In this document: piece after piece, positions 13,198 through 20,195 of the stretch
Position numbering within the stretch: the stretch's first letter is position 1
Layout: the number at the start of each line of letters is the position of its first letter
From: a virus
Length of the DNA stretch: 28,872 nucleotides
Reading direction: 5' to 3' (one strand)
Virus record (IMG/VR): IMGVR_UViG_3300043446_003869
Coordinates: 1 to 28,872 of that record
Program-made: the position numbers and the translations under genes
The notes under the pieces: generated by a model
Databases searched by the model: none
Told to the model about the DNA's origin: nothing
The model's input: the letters and a program-made list of their open reading frames with translations, nothing else

Positions 13198-13971
13198 ATG
13201 AAATCGGCAATTTTTACGGATGCCCAGAACGACGAGCTGAAAGGAGCACTGTCGTCCCAGGTCGTCAAGCAGCGTCAGCAGAGCGGTCGCAACCTTTCGT
13301 ACATTGAAGGTTGGTGGGTTATCCGCGAACTCAACCGTATTTTCGGCTTTGATGCCTGGCATCAGGATCTTGTTGAGATTCGTGCCGTTAGTGAAAAAGC
13401 TCGCAAGATTGGTCGTGATCAGCGCGATGGCTGGGGAGTTTCCTACATCGCTCGCATCAAGCTGACTGTTCTTGGTGTTAGCCGCGAAGGTGTTGGCGCT
13501 GGTCACGGCATTGATGCTGATCTTGGCCTGGCTCATGAATCCGCAATCAAGGAGGCGGCAACTGATGCACTGAAGCGTGCTGCCATGACATTCGGCAATC
13601 CGTTCGGCCTTGCTCTGTACGACAAGGATCAGCGCTCTGTCGAAGATGCCCCGCCGAATACTGTTCAAGTCTCTGACATTGATCGCGTCAATGCGGAGTT
13701 CGTTTCCACGCTTACCGACAAGCTGGAATCTGTTGGAATCAATAAGACTGGCATTCTTGCGCTGAAGACGATTCTTGGCGTCAAGAAATGGGAAGATGTC
13801 AAGCCTGGGATCAGGTCGAAACTTATCGCTAATCTCACGTCCGGGTATGCGGCAAAGCTCAATGCTGGTCAGAACAGCAAAGGCGAACAGATCATTGAAG
13901 TAGCCGAAGACGTTCAGGCTCCTTCTATTTCTGATCTTCAGTCTGCCGCGAAGGACGCGCTCAATGTCTGA
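13198..13971 (+). CDS. Rad52-family single-strand annealing protein
   Basis: A 257-residue protein that anneals complementary single strands for recombination and repair. The Rad52/22 core is at about 18-145: LSYIEGWWVIRELNRIFGFD (33-52), AWHQDLVEI, then VGAGHGIDADLGLAHESAIK (99-118) and KEAATDALKRAAMTFGNPFG (118-137), ending LALYDKDQ. These are the most conserved stretches of the family, including the DNA-binding DALKRA helix. Residues about 150-257 are a less conserved helical part, probably for partner binding. The next gene, a PD-(D/E)XK nuclease, overlaps by 8 nt, and two OB-fold proteins follow. That arrangement (annealase plus exonuclease plus SSB) is typical of phage recombination modules. 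Confidence 0.88.
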   Translation: MKSAIFTDAQNDELKGALSSQVVKQRQQSGRNLSYIEGWWVIRELNRIFGFDAWHQDLVEIRAVSEKARKIGRDQRDGWGVSYIARIKLTVLGVSREGVGAGHGIDADLGLAHESAIKEAATDALKRAAMTFGNPFGLALYDKDQRSVEDAPPNTVQVSDIDRVNAEFVSTLTDKLESVGINKTGILALKTILGVKKWEDVKPGIRSKLIANLTSGYAAKLNAGQNSKGEQIIEVAEDVQAPSISDLQSAAKDALNV

Positions 13972-14758
13972 TCACGAGTTTTACGAAAGGGATGGGCTTG
14001 AGTATGCAAGGATTTCCACGATCCTTGGTAAAACAATGCCTATCTTTCATCCCGCCAAGGCAAAGGGACTTGCAATTCGGCAGGACAAAGAGCCCAACCA
14101 CCAAGAGATCCTTGAAAAAGCCTGTCGTCGTGGAACCATTATTCACTACATGGCGGAAGGTTATCTGACGGGTGAGCACGTAAAGCACAGTGGCGAGTCG
14201 CCCTCTATAGAAGAGCTGACGCATCACAACATCGGCGCTTACATGCACTACCTAGAACCCTTGCTCAAGGAGATCAAGGAGTCGAACGATGGTAACTGTC
14301 CGCTTTGGCCAGGGCTTGCTGAATCAAATCTGATCATTGAGAAGGAGCTGTTCTGTCCTTATGGTTTTGCCGGCAAGCCTGACCTCAGGCTTTGGTGGAA
14401 CCAAAAGTACACCGTATGGGACTGGAAAACTTCAAGATCGCATCTTGAGGAAGGCGTTGAAAAAAAGCGCAAGCCAAGGAGCCGCTATCACGAAGGCTTC
14501 ATTCAAATGAGCGCTTACGCTCTTGCTCATAACATTGCTGCAAAAGAAACCGGTAACTATCCACCAATTGAGCAGATCGTCATCTGTTCCTGCTACGACT
14601 GGTGCGAGCCAACGCTTTTCATTGAGCCGATTGAGAAAATTCGTCAATTCGCCGACGAATTTATTGAGCGCTTCAAGATCTACCAAGAACTTGAAGACTC
14701 TTCATTTCCGCGTAAACTCATTCAACCACTGCAAGATGCCAGTAACAGCGACTTTTGA
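13964..14758 (+). CDS. PD-(D/E)XK nuclease, Cas4/RecB-like exonuclease
   Basis: A 264-residue protein with the RecB-type nuclease core. RGTIIHYMAEGYL (56-68) gives the first-motif His61. IEKELFCPYGFAGKPD (125-140) gives E128 and D140. YTVWDWKTSRS (149-159) is the D-x-K motif (D153, K155). FIQMSAYALAHN (179-190) is the QxxxY motif. All expected metal-binding and catalytic residues are visible. The ATG overlaps the rad52-like stop by 8 nt, so the products are probably made together: the nuclease resects DNA ends and the annealase pairs the strands. The protein resembles the Cas4/AddB-like phage exonucleases, but there are no CRISPR genes and I do not see the four Cys of an iron-sulfur cluster in the usual places. 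Confidence 0.88.
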   Translation: MSDHEFYERDGLEYARISTILGKTMPIFHPAKAKGLAIRQDKEPNHQEILEKACRRGTIIHYMAEGYLTGEHVKHSGESPSIEELTHHNIGAYMHYLEPLLKEIKESNDGNCPLWPGLAESNLIIEKELFCPYGFAGKPDLRLWWNQKYTVWDWKTSRSHLEEGVEKKRKPRSRYHEGFIQMSAYALAHNIAAKETGNYPPIEQIVICSCYDWCEPTLFIEPIEKIRQFADEFIERFKIYQELEDSSFPRKLIQPLQDASNSDF

Positions 14759-15137
14759 TGGCTACGTCGTTGAAGACCCAGAAGAAAAAGACGGCGAATA
14801 TGGCAGATATGTCGATATTGTCTTAAAGGTTTCTCTTGGCAATCGCGAAGTCCACTACGCTCAGGGGCGTTTCTACGGTCGAAAGATCAACATAATCCTT
14901 GAGTTCGTTCGCGCAAACGAGTACATGACAATGAGCGGCTCCATCAGCCGCATCATGCCAAGGACCAGGAAAGACGGGATCAAATGCTGTCACATTTACC
15001 TGCGGGACGCTTTCTTTACACTTCCGCCAAAGCTTGGAGCTGCGCCCAGCTTCAACGTTGATCTGTCAAAGGCTTACAGCTTGGAAGAGCCTATTGACAA
15101 CGGCCCCATGGCCGACGATAATGAATTGTCACTTTGA
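14736..15137 (+). CDS. SSB-like OB-fold protein
   Basis: A 133-residue protein starting at ATG 14736, which overlaps the nuclease end by 23 nt; the longer in-frame extension to 14523 lies wholly within the nuclease gene. The strand pattern is that of a single-stranded DNA-binding OB fold: VTATFDGYVVEDPEEK, YVDIVLKVSLGNREVHYAQG, RFYGRKINIILEFVRANEYM, TMSGSISRIM, CCHIYLRDAFFTLPPKLG. It lacks the exact bacterial SSB signatures. The C-terminus is moderately acidic (PMADDNELSL) but lacks the final Pro-Phe. It sits directly before a canonical SSB gene, so the phage may carry two different single-strand binders. Confidence 0.62.
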   Translation: MPVTATFDGYVVEDPEEKDGEYGRYVDIVLKVSLGNREVHYAQGRFYGRKINIILEFVRANEYMTMSGSISRIMPRTRKDGIKCCHIYLRDAFFTLPPKLGAAPSFNVDLSKAYSLEEPIDNGPMADDNELSL

Positions 15138-15155
15138 CCAACCAGCCCCTACCGC

Positions 15156-15551
15156 ATGGCCTCCTTTAATTCCTGTACTTTCAGTGGTCGTGTCGGAAAC
15201 GACCCTGAACTGCGTTTCCTTGATGGCGGATCGGCAGTAGCGAAATTCAGCCTCGCTGTTGATCGCTACGGCAAAAAGAACGGCCCGAAGCCTGCTCCTC
15301 TGTGGCTTCGTGTTGAAGTGTGGGGCAAGCGTGCTCAAACCATTGGAGATCACGTCAAGAAGGGCAGTGCAATCCTTGTTCAAGGAGAACTCGGCCTTGA
15401 CGAATGGGAGAGGGATGGCAAGAAGAATTCTTCCATGACTCTCAACTGTTCTCAGTTCACTTTCATTGGTGGCGACAAGCCGAAAGGTTCCGCTCCATCT
15501 GGCAGCAAGGGAAGCCGCCCCGAACCAGAAGAGGAAGAGATTCCCTTCTGA
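15156..15551 (+). CDS. ssb: Single-stranded DNA-binding protein SSB
   Basis: A 131-residue protein. The OB-fold core is at about 1-108: SFNSCTFSGRVGNDPELRFL, AVAKFSLAVDRYGKK, PLWLRVEVWGKRAQTIGDHV, KKGSAILVQGELGLDEW, then MTLNCSQFTFIGG. The linker is Gly/Ser/Pro/Lys rich. The C-terminal tip EEEEIPF is the conserved acidic tail that recruits replication and repair proteins. Length is slightly short for bacterial SSB but normal for phages. It lies 18 nt after the SSB-like gene in the recombination run and protects single strands for both DnaB-led replication and Rad52 annealing. Confidence 0.93.
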   Translation: MASFNSCTFSGRVGNDPELRFLDGGSAVAKFSLAVDRYGKKNGPKPAPLWLRVEVWGKRAQTIGDHVKKGSAILVQGELGLDEWERDGKKNSSMTLNCSQFTFIGGDKPKGSAPSGSKGSRPEPEEEEIPF

Positions 15552-15585
15552 CCTATGTAAGCTACTGCTGAATCGGTAGCGAGAC

Positions 15586-16344
15586 ATGCTGAGCAGAAAC
15601 GATCCGTATTACGGTGCTCTGCTGGTAGAAGACGCAAGGCTCCATCTTGGCACGGTTATGGCCGGTCAAGATTCGGAGCCTTTTTTTGCGGCAATGCTAC
15701 GAATCGTTGAAGCCAATGTTCATCATGGATATACAACGCTTCGCAACAAGGAAATTAAGCTTAAGGGCATCAAAGACTTCATCCATAGCGTTTACTACGG
15801 ACTTGGCGTCAAGAATCTAAATCAATTCATCATTGCTGTAACAAAGTCAGCACTGAAAGAAAGATCAAAAAACAAGTACGCTTACAAGTTTATTGATTGG
15901 CTCAGGAAAGAAGACGAATCATTCGACTTTCCACCAGAGTTTTTTGAGTTCAGGCGCTTGATTGCATCTGTTGCGAAAGACAGAAGAAAAAGGAAGTACG
16001 ATAAGATTATTGACTATCGCACTATTAAATATCTGTACCAGATGCAGCCGTCGCTTCTTGCTGATGTAGGTCCAGGAAGAAAGTATAAAAACATACAGGA
16101 ATGCTATTATGCTGAGGGCTATGCGGAAAAGAAGCAAGCTCTCAAGCCGATCAAGCTATTTAGGAATCCGACTAACTTACAGCTTGAGGAGGCTGGCAAG
16201 ATCTTGTTTGAGCGTTTCGGTCCAGCTAAGTCTAGGATTCTTGCGTTGAACCTTTTGAGTCATTGCGCCAATGCGCGTGCCGCCAGGGCAGGGGATTCAG
16301 GCGCTGATGATGATGCTGCTGCAGTCCGGCCCGAATGGGCCTGA
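15586..16344 (+). CDS. Hypothetical protein between ssb and rusA
   Basis: A 252-residue protein, mostly alpha-helical and Lys/Arg/Tyr rich. No motif is recognised. Segments worth noting are GIKDFIHSVYYGLGVKNLNQ (about 62-81), SVAKDRRKRKYDKIIDYRTI (about 129-148) and ILFERFGPAKSRILALNLLS (about 207-226), which look like packed helices with a basic face. The tail is low-complexity Ala/Asp/Arg (about 230-252). Its 3' end overlaps the RusA-type gene. Position inside the recombination run suggests a DNA-processing role, but nothing catalytic is seen. Confidence 0.6.
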   Translation: MLSRNDPYYGALLVEDARLHLGTVMAGQDSEPFFAAMLRIVEANVHHGYTTLRNKEIKLKGIKDFIHSVYYGLGVKNLNQFIIAVTKSALKERSKNKYAYKFIDWLRKEDESFDFPPEFFEFRRLIASVAKDRRKRKYDKIIDYRTIKYLYQMQPSLLADVGPGRKYKNIQECYYAEGYAEKKQALKPIKLFRNPTNLQLEEAGKILFERFGPAKSRILALNLLSHCANARAARAGDSGADDDAAAVRPEWA

Positions 16345-16714
16345 CTGGCTCACCCTCTCTCTGGATGGCCCCCTGCAGCCCAAGGAACGGCCACGGCAGG
16401 GGCAGGGCCGATCGTTCACCTCACCGAAGTACAGGGCCTGGCTGGCGGCCTCCCAGGCCAGTCTCAGGAAGCAATGGCAGGGGCGCGAGCCGCTGGATCA
16501 TGCCCTGGTCGGCATTGAGTTTCATGGCCACGGGCGCAGCGACGTTGACAATTTGTCAGGCGCCGTGCTCGATGCAGCTGTCAAGGCTGGCGTTCTGGTG
16601 GACGACCGTTGTTCACGCCTGCCGGGAGCTGTGACATGGTGGCAGCCGGCTCCAACAGACCAGCAGCGGACGTACCTGTATCTGCTGCCGTGGTGGCCTC
16701 CTCAAAAAAGGTGA
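16307..16714 (+). CDS. rusA: RusA-family Holliday junction resolvase
   Basis: RusA resolvases cut four-way DNA junctions as dimers. The signature is clear: the IEFHGHGRSDVDNLSGAVLD stretch followed by AAVKAGVLVDDRC carries the conserved Asp residues of the DxDN and DD motifs, as in GDxDNLxKxxLDxL...DD families. The start is uncertain: ATG 16307, 16310 or 16313 are adjacent, with an AGGGCAGGGG stretch about 13 nt before; the frame also extends to ATG 16271. From 16307 the protein has 135 residues, the usual size. Nearby GC content is raised (16320-16700). It ends the recombination operon, resolving intermediates made by Rad52 and the nuclease. Confidence 0.85.
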   Translation: MMMLLQSGPNGPDWLTLSLDGPLQPKERPRQGQGRSFTSPKYRAWLAASQASLRKQWQGREPLDHALVGIEFHGHGRSDVDNLSGAVLDAAVKAGVLVDDRCSRLPGAVTWWQPAPTDQQRTYLYLLPWWPPQKR

Positions 16715-16724
16715 GCACCTGGGC

Positions 16725-16753
16725 TTGCGCGTTCCGTTCCTGCAAGGTATGAT
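16725..16753 (+). promoter_or_regulatory. Promoter of the AbrB-like gene
   Basis: TTGCGC at 16725-16730, exactly 17 nt, then TATGAT at 16748-16753. The leader is about 20 nt and contains CAACG (16765-16769) and CGTTG (16778-16782), which can pair across the TTG start codon. It is one of the best promoter matches in the window. Confidence 0.65.
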
Positions 16754-16779
16754 TTCTTGGTCGTCAACGGCTTTTCACG

Positions 16780-17352
16780 TTGCCCCGCCGAAAAGCAGCC
16801 GCCGCCGAGCCGGCTGAAACCACCACCGATAGTTCCACTACCCAACAAATGTCCGAAGCTCCCGCCGAAAACCAGAAGGCCACCACCCGTACCAAGGGCA
16901 CTCCGCTGTCGCCTGCCGAAATCAAGCAGAAGATGGCCGAGATGGAAGGCAGCCAGATTGATGCTGTCGCCAAAGCCTGCGGCTTCTATACCGAAATCAC
17001 CGACAACGCCACTGGCAATGTCGAAGTCCGTGTTACCCAGGCGGACCTCAACGAATTCCTGAAGGCTTCGCTTGAAGCTCAGACCGGCATCAAGCTGGCC
17101 CCTCCCTCGCGTCCGTATCGCCGCACCAACCGCAGCCCGGTTGTGAAGATCGGCAAGACCGGCAACATTGTGGTTGGCGGCCGTCACACCACGATCGCTG
17201 GCTTCCCCTTCGGCGAGGACGTTGATTCCTACGTCAAGATCGAAGCATCGCCTGGTCAGATCGTGATCACCGCTGGCGTCAAGGAAGCCTCCGATCAGGT
17301 TGAAGCCGATCTGGGCGACGACCTGGATGGCGAGAGCGATCTGGATCTCTGA
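16780..17352 (+). CDS. AbrB-like transcriptional regulator (cyanobacterial type)
   Basis: A 190-residue protein with a TTG start; ATG 16849 is an alternative that would remove the first 23 residues. The N-terminal 40 residues are low complexity (Ala, Glu, Thr, Lys). The middle (about 42-108) matches the cyanobacterial AbrB family: TPLSPAEIKQKMAEM, VAKACGFYTEI, RVTQADLNEFLKASLEAQTG. The C-terminal part (about 118-165) has GRHTTIAGFPFGEDVDSYVK, then SPGQIVITAG, the expected AbrB DNA-binding sheet. Cyanobacterial AbrB proteins control carbon and nitrogen genes; a phage copy could bind host promoters. It has its own promoter and terminator. Codon use is strongly GC-ending and unlike the flanking genes, suggesting high expression or recent host origin. 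Confidence 0.82.
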   Translation: MPRRKAAAAEPAETTTDSSTTQQMSEAPAENQKATTRTKGTPLSPAEIKQKMAEMEGSQIDAVAKACGFYTEITDNATGNVEVRVTQADLNEFLKASLEAQTGIKLAPPSRPYRRTNRSPVVKIGKTGNIVVGGRHTTIAGFPFGEDVDSYVKIEASPGQIVITAGVKEASDQVEADLGDDLDGESDLDL

Positions 17353-17372
17353 TCCACTTCCACTGAGTCAAC

Positions 17373-17400
17373 GGCCTCGGGAAACCGGGGCCATTTTTTT
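17373..17400 (+). terminator. Intrinsic terminator after the AbrB-like gene
   Basis: GGCCTCGG (17373-17380), GAAA tetraloop, CCGGGGCC (17385-17392) with one T-G wobble, followed by seven T at 17394-17400. This is a textbook rho-independent terminator and isolates the AbrB-like gene as a single transcription unit. Confidence 0.9.
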
Positions 17401-17408
17401 ACCCGAAA

Positions 17409-17630
17409 ATGTCAGAAACTGATGCAAGCAGCAATGCTGCACGACCCAGCCTTTCGGATCTTCAAAGGGCTGAGGCTGCCTATCTTGCAGCAAACTGGAG
17501 CAAGATGCCCAGGAGTGAGCGCAGATCGGTGATTCGCCTGTGGTGGCGAACTGGCGTGCGCTTCGCTGATACGTTTGACAACCACTGGCGTCACATCAGC
17601 AATAGCATCACTACTGCAAGATTTGCCTGA
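17409..17630 (+). CDS. Small hypothetical protein
   Basis: A 73-residue protein starting 9 nt after the terminator T-run. The N-terminus is Ser/Ala rich (ETDASSNAARPSLSDLQR). The rest is helical and Trp/Arg rich (AEAAYLAANWSKMPRSERRS, then VIRLWWRTGVRFADTFDNHW). No domain is recognised. It lies 5 nt before the MazG-like gene, so they are probably co-transcribed, though no clear promoter is visible after the terminator; read-through may serve both. Confidence 0.55.
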   Translation: MSETDASSNAARPSLSDLQRAEAAYLAANWSKMPRSERRSVIRLWWRTGVRFADTFDNHWRHISNSITTARFA

Positions 17631-17635
17631 CGAAC

Positions 17636-18073
17636 ATGAACCGCACTCAACAGGCCGTTGAATTTCGGCGCGTCTTCGGTCAAAAGACAATTCAAGCTGG
17701 TGAAGCTTACATCCAGCCTGAATCGCTGCCAGTCCTCAGGATGCAGCTTGGCTTGATTCAGGAGGAGGGTAACGAGTTCAAGGAAGCCCTTGATCTGTGG
17801 GTGAAGTTGTCGGAAGATGGAGAATCCGCTGATAGCGACATCAATGCTGTTCGCCAAGCCAAGGAATGTGTCATCAAGGAGCTGTCTGATCTTGCTTTTG
17901 TATGCGAGCAAATGGCAGCTTTCTTGGGAATCGACCTTGAGGAAGCGATGTGTCGCGTTTTCCGTTCAAACATGAGCAAGCTTGACTCAAACGGAAAACC
18001 CATCTACCGAGAAGATGGCAAGATCCTGAAGGGGCCAAACTACCAGCCCCCCGACCTTTCCGATCTTGTCTGA
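17636..18073 (+). CDS. MazG-like / phosphoribosyl-ATP pyrophosphohydrolase-like NTP pyrophosphatase
   Basis: A 145-residue all-alpha NTP pyrophosphohydrolase. The metal-binding motifs are EEGNE (E43, E44, E47) in LIQEEGNEFKEAL and KELSD (E82, D85) in IKELSDLAFVCEQMA, the ExxE...ExxD arrangement of the MazG/dUTPase/HisE superfamily. The C-terminal part (FRSNMSKLDSNGKPIYREDG, then KILKGPNYQPPDL) matches the phage-type PRA-PH-like subgroup, where the lysine-rich segment closes over the nucleotide. It probably hydrolyses a nucleotide triphosphate such as dUTP, dCTP or (p)ppGpp; cyanophage MazG proteins have been proposed to alter host nucleotide or alarmone pools. With dcd and thyX it could supply dUMP. 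The exact substrate is not readable here. Confidence 0.82.
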   Translation: MNRTQQAVEFRRVFGQKTIQAGEAYIQPESLPVLRMQLGLIQEEGNEFKEALDLWVKLSEDGESADSDINAVRQAKECVIKELSDLAFVCEQMAAFLGIDLEEAMCRVFRSNMSKLDSNGKPIYREDGKILKGPNYQPPDLSDLV

Positions 18074-18325
18074 CTACTTGAGTGCTCTTGCAGCTCCAAA
18101 CTTGAGCATTTTGTGCCTCTGAACTGACAGCTCAAAAATGCCAGCCCCAACAGGAGCGCTGGCGTTCCTGATCTTGTCGATTCTCGCGTTGCCAATAAAA
18201 GCGGCCTTGGCTTTCAGGACTTGATTAAGTTCTTGAATTGCCTGGGCCGCTTCTGCTAGCCTTCGTTCAGCTTCGTCAAACGCTGCAGAGATCTCTTCGC
18301 GCTCCAAGTCTGCAAGTGGAAACAT
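18074..18325 (-). CDS. Small coiled-coil protein (minus strand)
   Basis: An 83-residue protein whose stop abuts the convergent MazG-like gene. Residues about 5-43 form a long charged helix (LEREEISAAFDEAERRLAEA, then AQAIQELNQVLKAKAA) likely to be a coiled coil. The end is basic (IFELSVQRHKMLKFGAARAL). No domain is recognised. It is the second gene of a two-gene minus-strand unit and overlaps the first by 50 nt. It lies opposite to the plus-strand flow on both sides, as regulators of phage decisions often do, but there is no direct evidence of that role. Confidence 0.58.
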   Translation of the reverse strand: MFPLADLEREEISAAFDEAERRLAEAAQAIQELNQVLKAKAAFIGNARIDKIRNASAPVGAGIFELSVQRHKMLKFGAARALK

Positions 18326-18482
18326 CTTTTACCTTGTTCAATGTGATTTGAGTCCAGTCTGGATACATGGATTCCAGGTGCTGGAGTGCGGACGCATTTC
18401 CACCCATCCACCCCTCAAGGCAGCCAACCGCAGGGAGTGAATCCCCCCTGAGGACCAGAAATCGGTAAGAAGCGCGATCCAT
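18276..18482 (-). CDS. Small hypothetical protein, apparently leaderless
   Basis: A 68-residue protein. Its ATG at 18482 lies 7 nt after a strong promoter -10 (18495 to 18490), so transcription should begin at or next to the A of the start codon. The first half reads like a folded protein (DRASYRFLVLRGDSLPAVGC, LEGWMGGNASALQHLESMYP); the C-terminal 20 residues overlap the next gene and look less constrained. No domain is recognised. Support is the promoter-start geometry and the protein-like reading. Confidence 0.5.
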   Translation of the reverse strand: MDRASYRFLVLRGDSLPAVGCLEGWMGGNASALQHLESMYPDWTQITLNKVKDVSTCRLGARRDLCSV

Positions 18483-18489
18483 GCCTGCT

Positions 18490-18518
18490 ATCTTACATCA
18501 CAATCAACCTTTTGTCAG
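18490..18518 (-). promoter_or_regulatory. Strong promoter of the minus-strand two-gene unit
   Basis: On the minus strand CTGACA (plus 18518 to 18513), exactly 17 nt, then TAAGAT (18495 to 18490), with TG directly before the -10. It matches the promoter at 20121-20149 (TTGACG-N17-TAAGAT). Its -35 abuts the TTG start (18519) of the divergent plus-strand gene. Confidence 0.65.
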
Positions 18519-19121
18519 TTGGCGCGAACATTCAAGGGAAAGACGAGGTTCCCGTACCGCATCCTGATCGTCCCCAAGGATCAACCGGCCAAGCCGAAGC
18601 CATACGTTGGCACCCAGCAGTGGAAGTACAGAGCGCTCTATAACATCAAGATGATGCTATCTATTCAGATTCACAAGGCATCAAGACGCGCAAAGTGGAA
18701 ATGGTATCAGTTTTATGCTGTTCGTGGATATGGTGCGCCAGGTGGACTTGAGTTTGTCTGTCCGGTATCCGGCATGATTGCGACGCCCATCAGGCAAGAG
18801 CAGGCTGTGTCGCCAAGAAAATACTGGGCAAGCTGTGCCGCGAAGTCAAAATTGATACTCAAGTGGCTTGATAGCTTTCCACCACAACGATACACGAAAG
18901 AATTAAACCATTATCTACTCAGGTTGATTGTCATCACATACGGCCAGCGGGAAATAGACGAGTACACTGAGCTAAATCCTTTCACGAAGCCGAAGCTGTG
19001 GCAAGAGCAGTTCAGTACCACCAGCGATACACCGCGACAGGATGGCCACGGTTTACCTCTTCACAAACTATCAACAGAATTGCCCTGTGCAGAAAAGCTC
19101 TATGCCCTGACAGATCTTTGA
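18519..19121 (+). CDS. Hypothetical basic protein
   Basis: A 200-residue protein with a TTG start at 18519; no ATG fits without losing a well-formed N-terminus (ARTFKGKTRFPYRILIVPKD). It is basic and aromatic (KWKWYQFYAVRGYGAPGGLE, then QEQAVSPRKYWASCAAKSKL) with a single CPVSG and no second Cys pair. No domain is recognised. Its start touches the -35 of the minus-strand promoter, so the two directions may interfere; no good plus-strand promoter is visible just upstream. The next gene overlaps its stop (TTGA). Confidence 0.6.
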   Translation: MARTFKGKTRFPYRILIVPKDQPAKPKPYVGTQQWKYRALYNIKMMLSIQIHKASRRAKWKWYQFYAVRGYGAPGGLEFVCPVSGMIATPIRQEQAVSPRKYWASCAAKSKLILKWLDSFPPQRYTKELNHYLLRLIVITYGQREIDEYTELNPFTKPKLWQEQFSTTSDTPRQDGHGLPLHKLSTELPCAEKLYALTDL

Positions 19122-19537
19122 CTGTTAAATTCAAGGACTGTTATGAATCTGACTCAGTTGCTCAACGGTTCTGTAAGCTTGAGTTTCTGTACGGTGAATA
19201 CTTCACTGAAAATCTGAAGAAGATTGACGAACTTGGTTGGGGTGGAATGTTCACCACGCCAAAGTTTGCGCTGGAGGGGGCGTTCTATCCTTTCATTCGC
19301 TGCCTGCAAAGACATCGACCAACTGACATTGGCTGTATCTGGATCGGCACTAAGCATGAATATCCGCGTATCTTTGTTGACAATCGCGTAGCTGACTGGA
19401 TCTGCCCTTACTCGAAAATGGGGCACATTATGACTGAGCCCTTTGAACCGCTTGGTAACGTTCTAACCAACTGGAATCGCTTATCCGACAAGCGGATGTA
19501 TCCCTGTCTTGATCTTCCGCCGATCCCAGAGCTGTAG
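19118..19537 (+). CDS. Hypothetical protein coupled to the preceding gene
   Basis: A 139-residue protein. The TTG at 19118 overlaps the preceding stop (TTGA), and this start is chosen over a frame reaching back to 18998 inside the previous gene. The protein is aromatic and mixed alpha/beta in appearance: AQRFCKLEFLYGEYFTENLK, GGMFTTPKFALEGAFYPFIR, DIGCIWIGTKHEYPRIFVDN, RVADWICPYSKMGHI. No family is recognised. Co-translation with the 18519 product suggests that they act together. Confidence 0.6.
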   Translation: MTVKFKDCYESDSVAQRFCKLEFLYGEYFTENLKKIDELGWGGMFTTPKFALEGAFYPFIRCLQRHRPTDIGCIWIGTKHEYPRIFVDNRVADWICPYSKMGHIMTEPFEPLGNVLTNWNRLSDKRMYPCLDLPPIPEL

Positions 19538-19573
19538 AGATGACGATTTGCAACGGTATCACCTGACACCGCC

Positions 19574-19598
19574 TTGCAGGTTCCCGGCCTGCTAGGAT
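19574..19598 (+). promoter_or_regulatory. Extended -10 promoter candidate
   Basis: TGC-TAGGAT (-10 at 19593-19598) follows TTGCAG at 19574-19579 by 13 nt. The weak -35 spacing is like that at 5668-5693, which also begins with TTGCAGGTT. The leader to the ATG at 19621 is about 16 nt and includes GGAG as a possible ribosome binding site. Confidence 0.42.
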
Positions 19599-19620
19599 TT
19601 GCAAGTTCTCGACGGAGACT

Positions 19621-20124
19621 ATGGAATCCAGGTCAAGCCTCGGTCCGACCCTCACCCGCCATGAAATGGAGCGCACCCAGCGCCCACCACGGTCCCTCCA
19701 TGAGCAGATGATGCTGGAGGCCGAGCCGATCATCCAGCACAACTGGACCGACGTGGCGATCCATGACAAGGCGAAGCTCAAGGGCATCCCGGTCGGCCAC
19801 GTCTGCTATTGGGTCGTAACCGAGATGGGAAGCTTTCTCACGCCCGCTTACTGCAAGATCTCCGAGCGGTCAAAATGGACAAGTGATGGAATTTCCAGTC
19901 TCGCGCCCATACAGATCCTAGTGGCCCGCCGCTGCGGCCAGGCTCACAAGTACGCGAGCAGCAAAGCCTGGCAGCGTATCTATGGATTTCTTGACTACTG
20001 GCACTGCTACCTCGTTGTCAAGACCGACGCAACGAACGGACATATCATTCCGATTCCCTACTTGGACTTGGCCGACCTGGCCGTTTGTAAGACTCGCCCC
20101 ATGTCAGTCGAGATGGATGCTTGA
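19621..20124 (+). CDS. Hypothetical protein
   Basis: A 167-residue protein with an ATG preceded by GGAG 5 nt upstream, one of the few genes here with a Shine-Dalgarno. The N-terminal 40 residues are polar (TRHEMERTQRPPRSLHEQMM). The following part alternates strands and helices with many aromatics (KGIPVGHVCYWVVTEMGSFL, then WQRIYGFLDYWHCYLVVKTD and GHIIPIPYLDLADL). No domain is recognised. Third-position GC is high in the first 200 nt and lower later. Own promoter at 19574-19598. Confidence 0.6.
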   Translation: MESRSSLGPTLTRHEMERTQRPPRSLHEQMMLEAEPIIQHNWTDVAIHDKAKLKGIPVGHVCYWVVTEMGSFLTPAYCKISERSKWTSDGISSLAPIQILVARRCGQAHKYASSKAWQRIYGFLDYWHCYLVVKTDATNGHIIPIPYLDLADLAVCKTRPMSVEMDA

Positions 20125-20149
20125 CGAGCAGCTCGTCAGCCTGTAAGAT
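20121..20149 (+). promoter_or_regulatory. Strong promoter of the small-gene run
   Basis: TTGACG at 20121-20126, exactly 17 nt, then TAAGAT at 20144-20149 with TG directly before it. The -35 overlaps the TGA stop of the previous gene. The leader to ATG 20196 is about 40 nt and holds GCTGC/GCAGC arms (5 bp, 6-nt loop). Confidence 0.65.
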
Positions 20150-20195
20150 TCCATCAGCTGCAACCCAGCAGCCCCGCCAACCAACGATTCTACAA

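Noticed and set aside
13069-13668. 199-codon minus-strand frame
   Set aside because: Exactly antisense to the conserved Rad52 core, so a shadow.
13964-14758. Cas4 of a CRISPR system
   Set aside because: The nuclease motifs are shared with phage recombination exonucleases, its neighbours are Rad52 and SSB, and no CRISPR array or other cas gene is present.
20121-20195. TTG-started extension of the small protein at 20196
   Set aside because: The TTG is the -35 of a strong promoter, so it cannot be on the transcript that this promoter makes.
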